Below, in pieces: positions 22,545 to 34,035 of a DNA stretch of 51,928 nt. The notes under the pieces are model-generated. The model saw only the letters and a list, made by a program, of their open reading frames with translations. It ran no database searches and was not told the origin of the DNA. The DNA is from Chromera velia. Lineage: Eukaryota; Sar; Chromeraceae. Positions within the stretch are counted from its first letter, which is position 1. Each line of letters starts with the position of its first letter. The stretch spans positions 23,828 through 75,755 of the forward strand of contig JAHBMJ010004910.1 of assembly GCA_018398765.1 (NCBI GenBank). The letters run 5' to 3'. The position numbers were made by a program, and so were the translations under genes.

Positions 22545-23819
22545 TGTTGACGCGGGGAAGGATGGGGAAGGCAAAAACAGAAGATTGTATCGTCACTGCA
22601 ACAAAGAATCGGCCGGTGTTTTTCAGAAACACGACTACGATCTTAATATGAGCTTCTCAAAACTTGATGACAAGATGGTGGCTTTTCGTGAAAGGTCGGG
22701 TGAAGCTTGCTGCAGAACCAGGCACACGTCATTTTTGTGGAAGCCACCAGCTCTTAGTGAACTGCCAAAATCAAACTGCGTGCGCTCCGCGAGTGCGTGG
22801 GCTGCCAAAATCAATTTGCGGCGCTCCGAGGGGATCGACTGCCAAAATCGATCTGAACTTGTTGAGGAAACCCGAACCCACCATAAGAAACTTGAGGGGT
22901 GCACGTGCAGTTCAGGTCTTCAATGGTCTTCAGTCTGAGAGTCCCCACCTGAACCATGGCCCCGGAAAGCGAAGCGGGGCCGCGGGGCACTTACCAGTAA
23001 ATTTATTCATATAAGTGATATACACCCGTGCAACCATGCAGTTGGGAGCTTTGTGATATTGGGTGAGTGCCTCGGTGCATGGGCGGTGCTTTGAATTAAC
23101 GCGCACGTACGTACATACGTACACGTATACACGTGCATATATATATGTAGATATATATATTTTGATGCTCCTCCGGAGCATGCCGTGGCCCCGTTGAAAG
23201 GGGGAAACCGGGGGTCGCGCATTATCGCGTATGAAGGCCTAAATATGACTAAAAATTAGTCTGAAATTCTCACTCATAGTTATAGCAAATCGATCTGCAA
23301 ACTGTCTATAATACATATTCTTTACCTGAGTTTATAAAACTAATTTACCATATTTTTTCTAACATTTTTAAAAAAGAAAAAATGACGATCTAGAGAATGA
23401 TTGACTCGTTTTCTAGTTAACGTGATCTCTCAATATACTAATAACTCGATGAGGTTCGATACGAAAATATAGTGAAGGTATCTGTGAAAAGGCCCTAGAA
23501 ACAAAGGATGGTCCGAGGACTGGGGAGGAGTGAACCAACAGTATTTGACTTAGTCTTTGACAGTGTATTACAGTGTCTGCATATATGTCTGCATCACTTA
23601 CACAATAGTTACTCTTTCATCATCTTTCACTCTTTGTCCTAGCCTTTATCTCTCGATCTTGCTGTCTGTCTGAGACATTGTCAGTTTCTCTACTTCAGTC
23701 TGGGTGCATCGGCTTCGATCTCTTTCTCCTATGCAGAACCGTACATCCATCTGGCTCTTTCCCTCTCTCGTTCTCTATCTCTCCCTAATCATGAGTCTTC
23801 ATCTGCCACCTGTCTGCTA
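22545..23819. other. Intergenic 5' flank of the kinase gene, with short repeats
   Basis: Three copies of CTGCCAAAATC, the first two followed by a GCGCTCCG word, lie at about 22760-22855 (unit ~40 bp). A GC-rich segment at 22960-23000 (ending GGGGCACTTACCAG) recurs inverted near 26175-26210. A hairpin ATGCTCC-TCC-GGAGCAT is at about 23164-23180. The rest is AT-rich. The 117-codon plus frame from 22585 and the minus frame from 22904 overlap each other and neither has splice or domain support. Confidence 0.4.
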
Positions 23820-23848
23820 ACGTGCGCACGTACACATACACATACACA

Positions 23849-23891
<43 letters not shown>

Positions 23892-23952
23892 ACACACACA
23901 CACATACACACATACACACACACACACATAAACACACACACACGTACTTACG

Positions 23953-23991
<39 letters not shown>

Positions 23992-24125
23992 AGAGAGAGA
24001 GAGTTCACACTTTCATTGCTACATCGCATACATACATAAGCACGCACATTACTTAGACTGACAAGCTCGCACAGGTATAGATCGCACCTAGGATCGCATA
24101 CGCATGGACGGAGACACACACATAC

Positions 24126-24158
<33 letters not shown>

Positions 24159-24165
24159 AAGAGAA
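23820..24165. repeat. CA and GA microsatellites
   Basis: A long CA array with CATA and CAGA variants (about 23830-23945), a GA array (23956-24003), and a second CA/GA stretch at 24114-24165. No gene. Confidence 0.9.
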
Positions 24166-24594
24166 TGGAAGATCAGATAGGGACATACTAAAAAATGTTC
24201 CCTTTCCTTCAAAGTTTCTGAGGCTTTCATTTCATTCACAGACTGATACGCAGAATATTCAAAATTGTGCAGTGCAAAAAGAGGCAGTGGCTCTGGGCAG
24301 TAACCCCAAAGTAGGCAAGCAACCCAGAGAGTTTTGAGTGTGATTTCAAATAAACAGACCTCGGTGCACCGCCTGGTAGTCGTACAAAGGAATATGTAGG
24401 CAAACACATATCGAGAGACAACCATACACACTAGTATACACGGGCCCTACGGTAGAGTGGAGCGGGAATGTTACAGAGCTTTTCAGAGGAAGCTCTCACG
24501 TACGCACAAAAACATACGAGGCAGAAAGGCCAACACAATGAAATACATCATGGATGTAGTCCCACTAGAGCCTTGAAGCACAAGCTGTCCACAT

Positions 24595-24650
<56 letters not shown>

Positions 24651-24686
24651 ACTCTCGCTCTCGCTCTTGCTTTCACTCTCGCTGTT

Positions 24687-24733
<47 letters not shown>

Positions 24734-27700
24734 CTCCTGGCCTCATACATATACGCATACACCTATATACAATGTCATACAGACAAACCTACGGAGAAGC
24801 AGACAGATAGGTAGGCAGGCAAGCAGGTGGGCAGGCAGGCAAACAGGCCATATTTTCATTCCAGGGGAGAAGAATTTTTTTACAGACAGTAAGACAGACC
24901 TAGAAGACAGACAAATAGTCAGTTACTGTGACTGTCTGTCAATGTCAGTCGATCAGTGGGTCAGTCAGTCAGGCAGGCAGTCAGTCAGCCAGTTTTTCGC
25001 CCTTGCGCTTCTCCTCAGAGTCTCAGCACTCCTGCCTAGACTCCTGCACTCAATCAACGTGCACCCAGTCACTCAAAGGAGACGAATTTCAATACACACA
25101 TAGCCTAAGGGACACAGAAAAATGTGGAATGGAGAAAGCCGGACAGAGCACACGAAGATAAAACCATATCACAGACTGGCATCCACGCACATAAATGGTG
25201 GAAAAATTTGTCTACAGGGGCACCGTGCATCGAAACCAGTATCGTGGACAGCAACGGGGGGATACTTTAAGACAGACATGTAGACGGACACGGAAACCCA
25301 ACACGCCTACTCATTCACCCATTTACTCAAAGACACAAGGATTCACAGCCCAAAGTCAGTACAGACAGGAAATCACATATATTGTATGGCAGGCTCAAAC
25401 AGTGTGAATAGAGCTAGAGGAAAGCCATAGGCGCCCGGGTTTAGCAGCTCGCTCGCGGCAGAGAGTCGCATGCGCTTGCTAGCAGATTGTCTCTGACTGT
25501 CTCCCTTTCATTTATGGAGTTAAATGAACAAGAGGAATACAAAGACAGGAACAGAATGACCACTCACCTTTCTTTAGAGCAGGACAGGTGGAGACCTGAC
25601 CAAAGGGCAGATCTGCTTAGTCCGGAAACAATATGAAACTCATAACAGACAGATTGAGACACGCGGAGACGGCGTTTGAAGAGTAGTGTTTTCACCCAGC
25701 TCTCACTCACTGTCACGCTCACGTCCATCATTAAGTTAAAGATTTCCCTCATCTGCTCACACACATTACAAAGTCTGACAAAGCTGTCGAACAGCGCATC
25801 TGATAGCGCATCTGAATTCAAACCTCAGAGGCGGTCGCATTCAATCATTTCAATCATGCATGCACAAAATTTTTACTGCGCGGTCCCGTAAGGCGTTTGC
25901 GACCCAAAATATAAGGAAGTACGTAAGTGGCGCGCGTGCAAAATTCGGTGTAGGAGGCGGGGCTCACCTTTACTTTTTTCCTTTTGGTTTGGGCTACAGA
26001 TACCGTGGCTCGGGGGCCATAGCATGGCTTGACTGTACGTGCATATTTATGCAAGTGTGCGAAATCTTAGGGCCCCTAGGCCACGGGCTGAGCTACCCTC
26101 CAAGGAGAACTGTGTACGGTTACTATGGTTCACTACTCCATACGAGCTACTTGAGGGGCACTTTTCTCTAATAGAGACTGGTAAGTGCCCCCCGCGCACT
26201 TCGCTTTCCATCTCAGCAGCCTGAGCACTGAGGCATTGTCTTTCTCCATGCAGGCTTTCTAGAGCAGCCATTTTTAGTAGCTGCGCTGCGGTTCCTTCCA
26301 GGCCCTTCCGCGGCAGCGCCCTCCCTTGTCTAGTCCGTCGTTTGGAACATGGCTCTATATACCGTAAAAACTAGTAAAAACGGTTTTTTCTGAGCACCGC
26401 AGGCGCCAAAAAATTTTTTTTAAGGTATTTCAATGATAAATTTGATCAATTGCTGATCAATTTGGTTCAACTTACCTCAGAAAAGGTAAAGACCGGAACA
26501 ATCACGTCGCGGTTCCCCCTCTTTCTTCACGGTTTTACAACCGCGGCGTTTGCTCATAAACGCTATGGTGTCTAGAAAGCCTGTCTCCATGTATCAGGTG
26601 TTCCAGTTGACTTGATGTCTTCACACTATCTTTGGATACAGCCATCCACATGCCCACACGCTTAAACAGGGCAAGATGAAATTGTGGGTCTCTTTTTTGT
26701 TCACTGGAATTCGGGGATTCTTCTTTGAGCTGCTGCGTCTCTTACGTCATCTTACAGATTGGTCTAGTGACGCCCATCTGCTGAAGTTTTGATAAATGTA
26801 GGGGTTGATGATGATATTCACGTAAAAGATTTTACGATAATTCAGGTCCGGGGAGAAGGGGGGTCGATACAACACTCCAAACTAGATATATGGTAGGACG
26901 GATCTCGCCGTTTCACGCACACGGCACAACACCACAAAAATTAGAACAACACATATGAATGTGCCCCACAAATAGGGCTCGCACGGACTAATGCGCAAGC
27001 GGCCCTGGAAAGGTACTAACGAATAACTACGCATTCGATGGCCTAACAAGTTTTCATAGTGAAAGGGCATGAGGTGTCGGACTCTGGCATAGAAGGTGTT
27101 TTGGGGGGAAACTGCTGGGAATGGAGAAGGGGGGAAGTCGCATCTGGAGAAGGAGGTTGGGAATCTGGAAGTGGAGACAGAGACGTTGGAACCAAACTTA
27201 GTGAGCGTGGAAGGGGGAATAAAAGAGGTGGGGGGAGAGATTGAGATCCCAGAGAATAATTTAGCTCCAATTGAGAATGTCGCAGCCGGTGCGGCGGGTG
27301 GCCTGCCTAAAGTTTTGGACCCCAGGCGGCGCTGGTCACCCTCTATACAGACAACGGCGTTTCGGGACCTCGGGCTACCACGGTATTGAATCGGGTTTCA
27401 GAAAAAGCGCGGTCCATGCGCCATGTTAGCATGCGCCATGCCTGCATGGGAGGGCTATAGCTGTAATGCATCTCTCTTATCGCCTCTCCGGGCCGCCTCT
27501 CTGGGCGTGTATTGATGCCGTGGCCCCCGGTGCCGTGGCCCCCAGCCATGGTATCTGTTAAGGCCCTTAGCCACACCTATGAAAAAAAAAAGTCGAATTA
27601 CCAATAAATCGGGTTACATTTGCCTTTCGAGACCCGTGCTTTCTGGCAACTGTACAGCACGTGTATGGCGAACATACACCTTTTGTCTAACCTTGATGTG

Positions 27701-28162
27701 TCGATATATAATATGCAAAAACACATATGGAGGGGAATTGTACGTAGATTCGATCATCTGTGTAGTTTTCAAGGAAGGCGATAAAGCACACCGTCTAAGT
27801 GAAGCTGTTCTGAATTGCTCCGTTGTTTGACCATGTTACCAAGCTCAGTGGCAAGTTAAGACATGCTGCCTTACAGAGTCAGGAGTTTGCCGCACCACGA
27901 CGGAGTACGCTTGATAAAGAGAAAAAACGGTTAATTTGATCTGCAGGAACCTTTTTTTGCCCGTCTTCTTTCTCTCTACTTGGCCCCTCTTATTATTCTT
28001 CAACACCTGGTTTCTTGACTTCCTTCTACCTCTACTTGAAGATTTGGGACGCAAAATACTGTCTATATATAGTGTGTGTCACTGTGGATACTGTAGTATT
28101 CGCTTTGAAATGTTGTGGAGAGGCTTACCGGATATGGGTCCAGCGCTTGGTGAGTTTAAGAG
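24166..28162. other. Long stretch without a supported gene
   Basis: A CT array fills about 24593-24735, and CAGG/CAGT tetranucleotides lie at 24800-25000. A GC-rich segment with GGGGCCATAGCATGG and CTGGTAAGTGCCCC lies at 26010-26215. A plus-strand frame at 27096-27388 reads heptad-like Glu/Leu sequence (contains LEVETETLEPNLVSVEG) and could be a fragment of a mobile-element protein. GCCGTGGCCCCC occurs twice near 27518-27545. Otherwise I see no exon with splice support. Confidence 0.35.
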
Positions 28163-29345
28163 GGAGAGATGTGAACAGAAGCCGTTTGGGCCTGTGGATA
28201 AAGCTAGGTAAGCAAGTGTGTGAACAGAAGCCGTTTGGGCGTGTGGGTAAATGTTTGGGCGTGCAGGTGCATGGAGAAAGAGGGGTATGGAAAAGAAGTG
28301 TGTGCAATAACAGAATCCGCTTAGGCTTGCAGGTGGATGAATGAAGAGAGATGGAGAGAGCGAGCGTATTGATGAGTATGTATGAGTTTATGAACAGAAG
28401 CCGTTTGGGCGTGTGGGCAAGATAAGGAGAACGAGTGTGTGAACAGAAGCTGCTTGAGCCCGTGGATGAATGAAGAGAGATCAATTGTGTATTATTGAAG
28501 AAAAGCTGCTTGGGCCGCTGGTTAGGCCTGTGGATGAATGAAGAGAGATCAAGTGTGAGAACAGAAACATACAGAAGCCGCTTGGGCCTATGGATGAGTG
28601 AAGAGAGACAGGAAGAACAAGTGTGTGAATAGAAGCCGTTTGGGCGTGTGGGTAAATGAAGGGAGACAAGAAGATACAAGGACAGCGAGTGTGTGAACAG
28701 AAGCCGGTTGGGCGTGTGGGTGAATGAAGGGAGACAAAGAGATACAAGGAGAGCGAGTATGTGAACAGAAGCCGCTTGGGCGTGTGGGTGAATGAAGGGA
28801 GACAAGGAGATACAAGGAGAGCGAGTGTGTGAACAGAAGCCGGTTGGGCGTGCGGGCGAAGAAAGAGAGACAAGGAGAACGAGTGTGTGAACAGAAGCTA
28901 AGAACAGGAGCCGTTTGGGCCCATAGATAAATGAAGAGAGATTAATTGTATATCATTAAACAAAAGCCGCTCGGGCCTATGGCTAGGCCTGTGGATGAAT
29001 AAAGAAATATTAAGTGCATCAACAGAAGCCGCTTAGGCCTGCTGATGAATTAAGAGAGACAGGGAGAGTGAGTGTGTGAACAGAAGCCGTTTGGGCATGT
29101 GGGTAAATGAAGAGAGACAAGCAGATACAAAAAGAGCGAGTGTGTGAACAGAAGCCGCTTGGGCCTCATGCAGTGAATCAATAAAGAATAATCAAGAAAG
29201 ACATGGAGAGCAAGTGTGTAAACAGAAGCCGTTTGGGGTATCATAACGGTGTGGGTGCATGAACACAGATAAGGAAAGCGAGTATGTGAACCGGTATGAA
29301 CAGGCTGGGTGAACAGGAGCTGGTTGGGCATGTGGATGAATGAAG
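28163..29345. repeat. ~68-bp minisatellite, about 16 copies
   Basis: Degenerate tandem units with the core GTGTGAACAGAAGCCGTTTG followed by GGCGTGTGGGTGAATGAAG and then a GAGA-rich half. Unit length is close to 68 bp in the regular part (28690-28850) and varies elsewhere. The minus strand stays open for up to 226 codons through the array, giving repeated HTPNRLLFTHSLSL-like peptides; I regard these as by-products of the repeat. Confidence 0.85.
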
Positions 29346-29478
29346 AGGGACAAAGACTCACACAAGCATGTCAGCAGAAGATATTTACATGGGCGTGTGG
29401 GTATCTGAATGAATAGAGACAGCCTATCACTAAGAGAGAATGAGACTCCGTGTATAAACAGAACTTCATATAACAGGT

Positions 29479-29945
29479 CGCATGCCGGGGGCGAGTGGGG
29501 TGCTTTTTGCCCCCCTCCTTTGCATAGGAGACCGGCGTTTTTCTGCAAAAAACTCGTTCTCATAATTGGTAAGGAGTTAGAAGCTGAAACTTTGTGGAAG
29601 AAGACGTTATGACGATAGAAAAAGAACTATGAAACAAATTTTTTATATCATTTCTAGAAATATAGGCTGCTAATAGCCTGCTATACAAATTTTATGAGTT
29701 TTATACTGTTTTTCTTACTATTGAAAACCGTTAAAAAATGGCCCCAAAATCAAAAAATTTGTATGGCAGCCTATGTTTCTAGAAATGATATAAAAAATCT
29801 GTTCCATAGTTCTTTTACTCTCATTACAACATCTTTTTATACAAAGTTTCAGCTTCTAACTCCTTACCAATTATAAAAACGAGTTTTTTGCGGAAATGCG
29901 CCGCTTTGGGGGGGCAAAAAGCACCCTACTCGCCCCCAGCATGCG
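29479..29945. mobile_element. Palindromic MITE / foldback element
   Basis: Two long inverted arms of roughly 190-220 bases surround a ~90-base AT-rich centre. The outer ends are CGCATGCCGGGGGCGAG and its inverted copy CTCGCCCCCAGCATGCG. Inner arm words such as TAATTGGTAAGGAGTTAGAA and TTTTTTATATCATTTCTAGA match their inverted copies exactly. No open frame for a transposase is present, so it would be mobilised in trans. A target duplication is not clear (GGT on the left and GT on the right flank). Confidence 0.8.
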
Positions 29946-29961
29946 GTTCCCCTTCCTATAT

Positions 29962-30575
29962 TAATATATGGTGCATGACAAAACCCTCAATCACGGTTGT
30001 TAGCTGCGCAAAGGCGTAGCTGCGGTATCTATAAATACCGTAGAGGGCCGGAGACAGCTGGACAGGCTTCAAAACGGTTGAGAAGAAGAAATAAGAAGAG
30101 CTCTACTATTAAATACATTTGCTAATAAGAAAATTAATGACGTACAAGGACTTCGCTAACTATCGCTAACACATGGTATTAACGTGAATAAACGTGAAAG
30201 AGAAAATGAAATTGTAACCGCAGTAATATATTACTGATAAATTTTTAACAACTTATTTTTGCTTATAAAAAAAAAAAATCACAGTGCTCCCCACTTAAAT
30301 CTACTTACATTTTTATTTTTTATTTATGGAGTCAATATATAGGTCTTTTACATACAGACACACATGCTATAATGTTTTTTTCATTTACTTTCATTTATAT
30401 TTTGGCCATTCTAGTAGTAGTATAGTAGCATATGTAGTAGCCAAATATTATGCATGCCTTCTATTATCAACTTGCTCTTTTAAATCATCTAGCTGTGACT
30501 GAGACTGTGAGCTAGTCTATAAAATGATGATTGAGGGTTTTTTTATATATGCCGCGTCCCCATATATTTTTTTTT
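29962..30575. mobile_element. Probable second inverted-repeat element
   Basis: The left end (about 29963-29995) reads AATATATGG ... AAAACCCTCAATCA, and the right end (about 30526-30575) carries TGATTGAGGGTTTT ... CCATATATTT, its inverted match with a few-base gap. The interior is AT-rich and non-coding, with a short hairpin-forming GCGGTATCTATAAATACCG at about 30021. It sits between the palindromic MITE and the LTR element. The exact ends are uncertain. Confidence 0.4.
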
Positions 30576-30598
30576 AATTTTTTTGTTTGAACACAACG

Positions 30599-31067
30599 TG
30601 TTATGGAATGTGACTGCTACTGCCTTGTCAGACTCAATTGCTTTATATCCGTTTACCTTGTCTACAGATAGCTAGACACACAGGCAACGTTTGTGTCTTC
30701 TCCGTACGACAAGTAGATGTCATACCATGCAACGCTAGAACAGATCTCTATTCGATCAATCAATCAATCAGCAAGCACGACATCTGCATGAAACTGATCG
30801 TCTCGCTCGCTCCGCACAATTCAACCAACGATGCGGAATCATTGCAGATGTTTGCACATGCCCCACAAGCTGATCGCACGGACACATCACGGTCATGCAT
30901 CTTGCCATACACATGCATGCTTTCTAATATAGGAAAGGCCGCCGCAAAGGCTGTCATCCCACAATGCATGCTTCAGCATACAATCATCTTGCTGGCTGGA
31001 TTGATGCTTAAAGCCTGCATGCCTGCACTCAGAGTTTTTAGCTGTCTATCTGTTCACTTCTCTCACA
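30599..31067 (-). repeat. LTR (3' LTR in gag orientation)
   Basis: 469 bp, TG...CA ends, contains ATCAATCAATCAATCA and several TGCATG words. The 152-codon plus-strand frame over it is not a gene; the same frame recurs over the other LTR. Confidence 0.85.
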
Positions 31068-31336
31068 GATCACCCCCCGAGAGAGCTCCTGAATAAAGCT
31101 CTCGAGCCTCCTGTTAGGAAACTCACTCATATACAAATATACGTACACACCGACACACACCTCCGGTCTCTCACTCCTCACTCTTTCTCAAAATAGAAGA
31201 TCACTATCATCCGTTTTAAAAGAGTCAGCCCTGAATCGAGATCCCTGCTGGAGAGACACACGTGCTGCTGCAGCGTTCGCAGTCTTTTTTTGAGATGTAA
31301 AAGAGCTAGAATTCGACCCCGATCCACTCTTTCTCT

Positions 31337-32188
31337 TTAAATTTGCATCAATTCCTTGAAAAACATAGCATCCCTCTCTCTCTTGATCTCCATTTCTTCT
31401 TCAGTGAGAGGACACTGATCTAGACACTGATCTTGGTCATGCAACCCTAGAAAACCACACTTCCAGGATGGTCCCCGCTTGACTCTCTGTCCTCCTGTAT
31501 TGAACTCTCTCTTCGGTGGTCCCTTGCCTCTCGACCCTCTCTGCCCTGTTGCTGCTGCTCCATACTCGTGGTGCAAGGGGGCAGATTTTTCTTCTTTTGT
31601 CCCCGCTGCAACCTTCTGCGCTGTTGAAAGGGCCTCAAACTCTGCCTGCATATTGAACAGAGTGGGAAGAGTCTTGTTCTTCTCAAACCACTCACTAACT
31701 TTCCGAATCATCATCTCCCGATGCTTTTCTTCCAACCCGAACATGACAACTAGCAGCTTTAGGAACCCATCCGGCTTCCATGCAGTCCCGTGAACTCTGG
31801 TGCTCAACTCCTTTGCCTTCATTATCCTCTTCATCGGTTCCATCTCCGGATCCTTCATGAAGGACAAGAGTGCAAACCCTGCGACAAAGAGCTCTGCAAG
31901 TGCGTCTGCGCCAAAATGCAAAGCCAACGCCAAAAGAGCGTCATCGCACGTCGCCCCTGGCATAGACAAAGCATTCTTTATGACCTTGAAGAACACTCTG
32001 TCTCCCTTCGCTGTCTGCATGAGAAACTGCTTCCTCTGCAGATCAGACATCTTCTCCTGCTGATCAGTTGCATTCTGGGGGTCGAAGCCCATTGCCGTTT
32101 TGAGACCCTCATAAAGAAGGTCCCAAGCGAATCGAAACTCCTCGTATGCATACTTGTTCTCCTCCGGATCTTGCAACTTGTTGGCGTC
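31337..32188 (-). CDS. Gag-like protein of the LTR element, frame disrupted upstream
   Basis: About 280 open codons with a helical capsid-like body and, near the C-terminus, a basic stretch (contains GQRGSRGKGPPKREF) followed by CGFLGLHDQDQCLDQC, a Cys/His cluster that resembles a nucleocapsid knuckle but does not match the classical CCHC spacing. The frame is closed upstream by TGA at 32191-32189. Beyond it the same frame continues with coding character for about 50 more codons to near 32350, and an ATG in another frame lies close to the LTR boundary. At least one stop and one frameshift have therefore broken the original start. Identity as Gag is inferred from position and composition. Confidence 0.6.
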   Translation of the reverse strand, partial: DANKLQDPEENKYAYEEFRFAWDLLYEGLKTAMGFDPQNATDQQEKMSDLQRKQFLMQTAKGDRVFFKVIKNALSMPGATCDDALLALALHFGADALAELFVAGFALLSFMKDPEMEPMKRIMKAKELSTRVHGTAWKPDGFLKLLVVMFGLEEKHREMMIRKVSEWFEKNKTLPTLFNMQAEFEALSTAQKVAAGTKEEKSAPLHHEYGAAATGQRGSRGKGPPKREFNTGGQRVKRGPSWKCGFLGLHDQDQCLDQCPLTEEEMEIKRERDAMFFKELMQI

Positions 32189-32399
32189 TCACTTGAACTC
32201 GACTACCTTCAGTTCCCACCTGCCGACAAACGTTCCCGATCTCCCTTGCTGGCCTGCAGAAGACGATGTGTCTGCATCTCCTCTATTCCTCACAGGTGTA
32301 GGGGAAGCAACAACATGGGCACTGCCATCTATAATGGAAGGAAACAAGAAGCCTCAACTCGATCCAACGGTTTCAAGCCTGCCTGACGGAGCATCAAAC

Positions 32400-32880
32400 T
32401 GTTATGGAATGTGACTGCTACTGCCTTGTCACACCTAGTGTCACACTTAATTGCTTTATGTCTGTTTACCTTGTCTACAGATAGCTAGATACACAGGCAA
32501 CGTTTGTCTCTTCTCCGTACGACAAGTAGATGTCATACCATGCAACGCTAGAACAGATCTCTATTCGATCAATCAATCAATCAGCAAGCACGACATTTGC
32601 ATGAAACTGATCGTCTCGCTCGCTCCGCACAATTCAACCAACGATGCGGAATCATTGCAGATGTTTGTACATGCCCCACAAGCTGATCGCACGGATACAT
32701 CACGGTCATGCATCTTGCCATACACATGCATGCTTTCTAATATAGGAAAGGCCGCCGCAAAGGCTGTCATCCCACAATGCATGCTTCAGCATACAATCAT
32801 CTTGCTGGCTGGATTGATGCTTAAAGCCTGCATGCCTGCACTCAGAGTTTTTAGCTGTCTATCTGTTCACTTCTCTCACA
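32400..32880 (-). repeat. LTR (5' LTR in gag orientation)
   Basis: 481 bp, TG...CA ends, with a 12-base insertion containing a CTAGTGTCACAC word relative to the other LTR. Followed directly by the CAACG target duplication. Confidence 0.85.
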
Positions 32881-32885
32881 CAACG

Positions 32886-33923
32886 TTATACAAGTCCCAA
32901 ACTACATGTTTACTACGCTTGCTGTATTGGTTGCTGTAGTTGATTGTGCTCACTTACTCACTGACCAACACACTTAGTCACTGACTCACTGAGTCATTCT
33001 TACTTTTCTTACTAATTCACTCACTCACTGTCTCACTTGCTCATTCACTTACTCCCTCATTTTTCCTATTTCTCTTCGATCACTCACCCACATACCCAAA
33101 GTTAACGGCTTCTATTAATACTCTCACATCCATATGTCTGAATGGCTTTTGTTTATACACTCGCTCTCTCTGTCTCTCTTCGTTTATTTCTATTTACCCA
33201 TAAGCCCTAGCATGCACCACGATCATGGACGCACCTCTCAGTACTCTCACCCTATCTCGTCTCTGGGGGCTACGGCATGTCCCGTAAAGACATTACAATC
33301 CGATATGCATAGGTTCGGTTCGTATTTCTGTCAATCATAGTTGCTTTACATAAGCATCCCACGTGGTTCCTATATATGCCTGCCCCTAGAACTGCTATAA
33401 TTATTCCTTCCTGCAAGATGTGCTGAGGACTCAACCTGAGGTCCCTGCATACCTAGGGCCTCGCACTCTTAATCACTCCCTGCCTTGCTGGATGTGTTAA
33501 CTCGGGTGATCTATCGATTCGATGTGAAGGTGGGATACAAAAATAGAGACTGATCAACACTTCCTCCACTGATCTCCCCTTCTCCTGTTTTTCCTTTCCT
33601 TTTCTATTCCTTGTGTCGATATATATAGCTGCAATGGGCTGCATATGGCTGCATGCATGCATACATGCATGCATGCATGGAAAGTGCATACATGTTGAAG
33701 TGTGTTGCAGGTTATAACGTACACATAACAAGTGAGGTTGTTTCGATCCACAGTGTCCAGTCTTCTAGCTCCAAATTAAAGCTTGGCCTCTTCGAGTACA
33801 ACGGTGTCTGGTCTTGTAGATAACCCAACAGTGGAGAAGTCGGGACTTTTGCATATTAAAACAACATTGCAGAACATTTACTGTTATTTTTGGAGTTGTA
33901 CTTAGTTGACCTGTTGCATGCAG
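32886..33923. other. Intergenic, simple-sequence rich
   Basis: ACTCACT-type repeats lie at 32945-33090 and a CATGCATG cluster at about 33648-33680. No exon is supported, though 33750-33860 has weak coding character. Confidence 0.4.
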
Positions 33924-34035
33924 TGAATATACGCTGAAAGGCATACATGTTCCGTTTTACCCGGAGAAGCCCAGCCTGATCCACAAACACATACAGACAC
34001 TCCTTCATTCAGGGATTCAACGCTTCCTATCATGA
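33924..34035 (+). CDS. Possible terminal exon of an upstream gene
   Basis: After a TTGCATGCAG acceptor (up to 33923) there are about 36 open codons, with a plausible peptide (contains HVPFYPEKPSLIHKHIQTLL), ending in TGA at 34033-34035. The stop overlaps the ATG of the next gene by two bases (ATGA). It is in a different frame from that gene. Upstream exons were not found, so this may equally be 5' untranslated sequence of the next gene. Confidence 0.25.

Larger units (their letters stand above)
30599..32880 (-). mobile_element. Non-autonomous LTR retrotransposon with gag only (TR-GAG-like)
   Basis: Two long direct repeats begin TG and end CA: 30599-31067 (469 bp) and 32400-32880 (481 bp; the excess is a 12-base insertion near its start). 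Besides that they differ at about nine positions. The element is flanked on both sides by CAACG (30594-30598 and 32881-32885), a 5-bp target duplication as expected for LTR element integration. The 1.3-kb interior holds a gag-like frame on the minus strand and no protease, reverse transcriptase or integrase. In that orientation a purine run (GGGGGG near 31070) lies next to the 3' LTR as a candidate polypurine tract. No clear tRNA primer site is recognised. Confidence 0.85.

Noticed and set aside
28125-28873. Minus-strand open frames of 226 and 130 codons
   Set aside because: Read through the 68-bp minisatellite, overlapping in different frames, with no start context, splice sites or domain.
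28163-29345. CRISPR array
   Set aside because: Units are degenerate and directly adjacent with no constant repeat and unique spacers, and the sequence is eukaryotic.
31337-32360. UGA recoding as an amino acid
   Set aside because: In-frame TGA occurs only in the gag remnant and the LINE, both decaying mobile elements; the kinase and CMD-family genes end in TGA as a normal stop.
30638-32939. Two nearly identical plus-strand frames (152 and 162 codons)
   Set aside because: They are the two LTRs of the same element read antisense to gag; identity reflects LTR duplication, not a gene pair.
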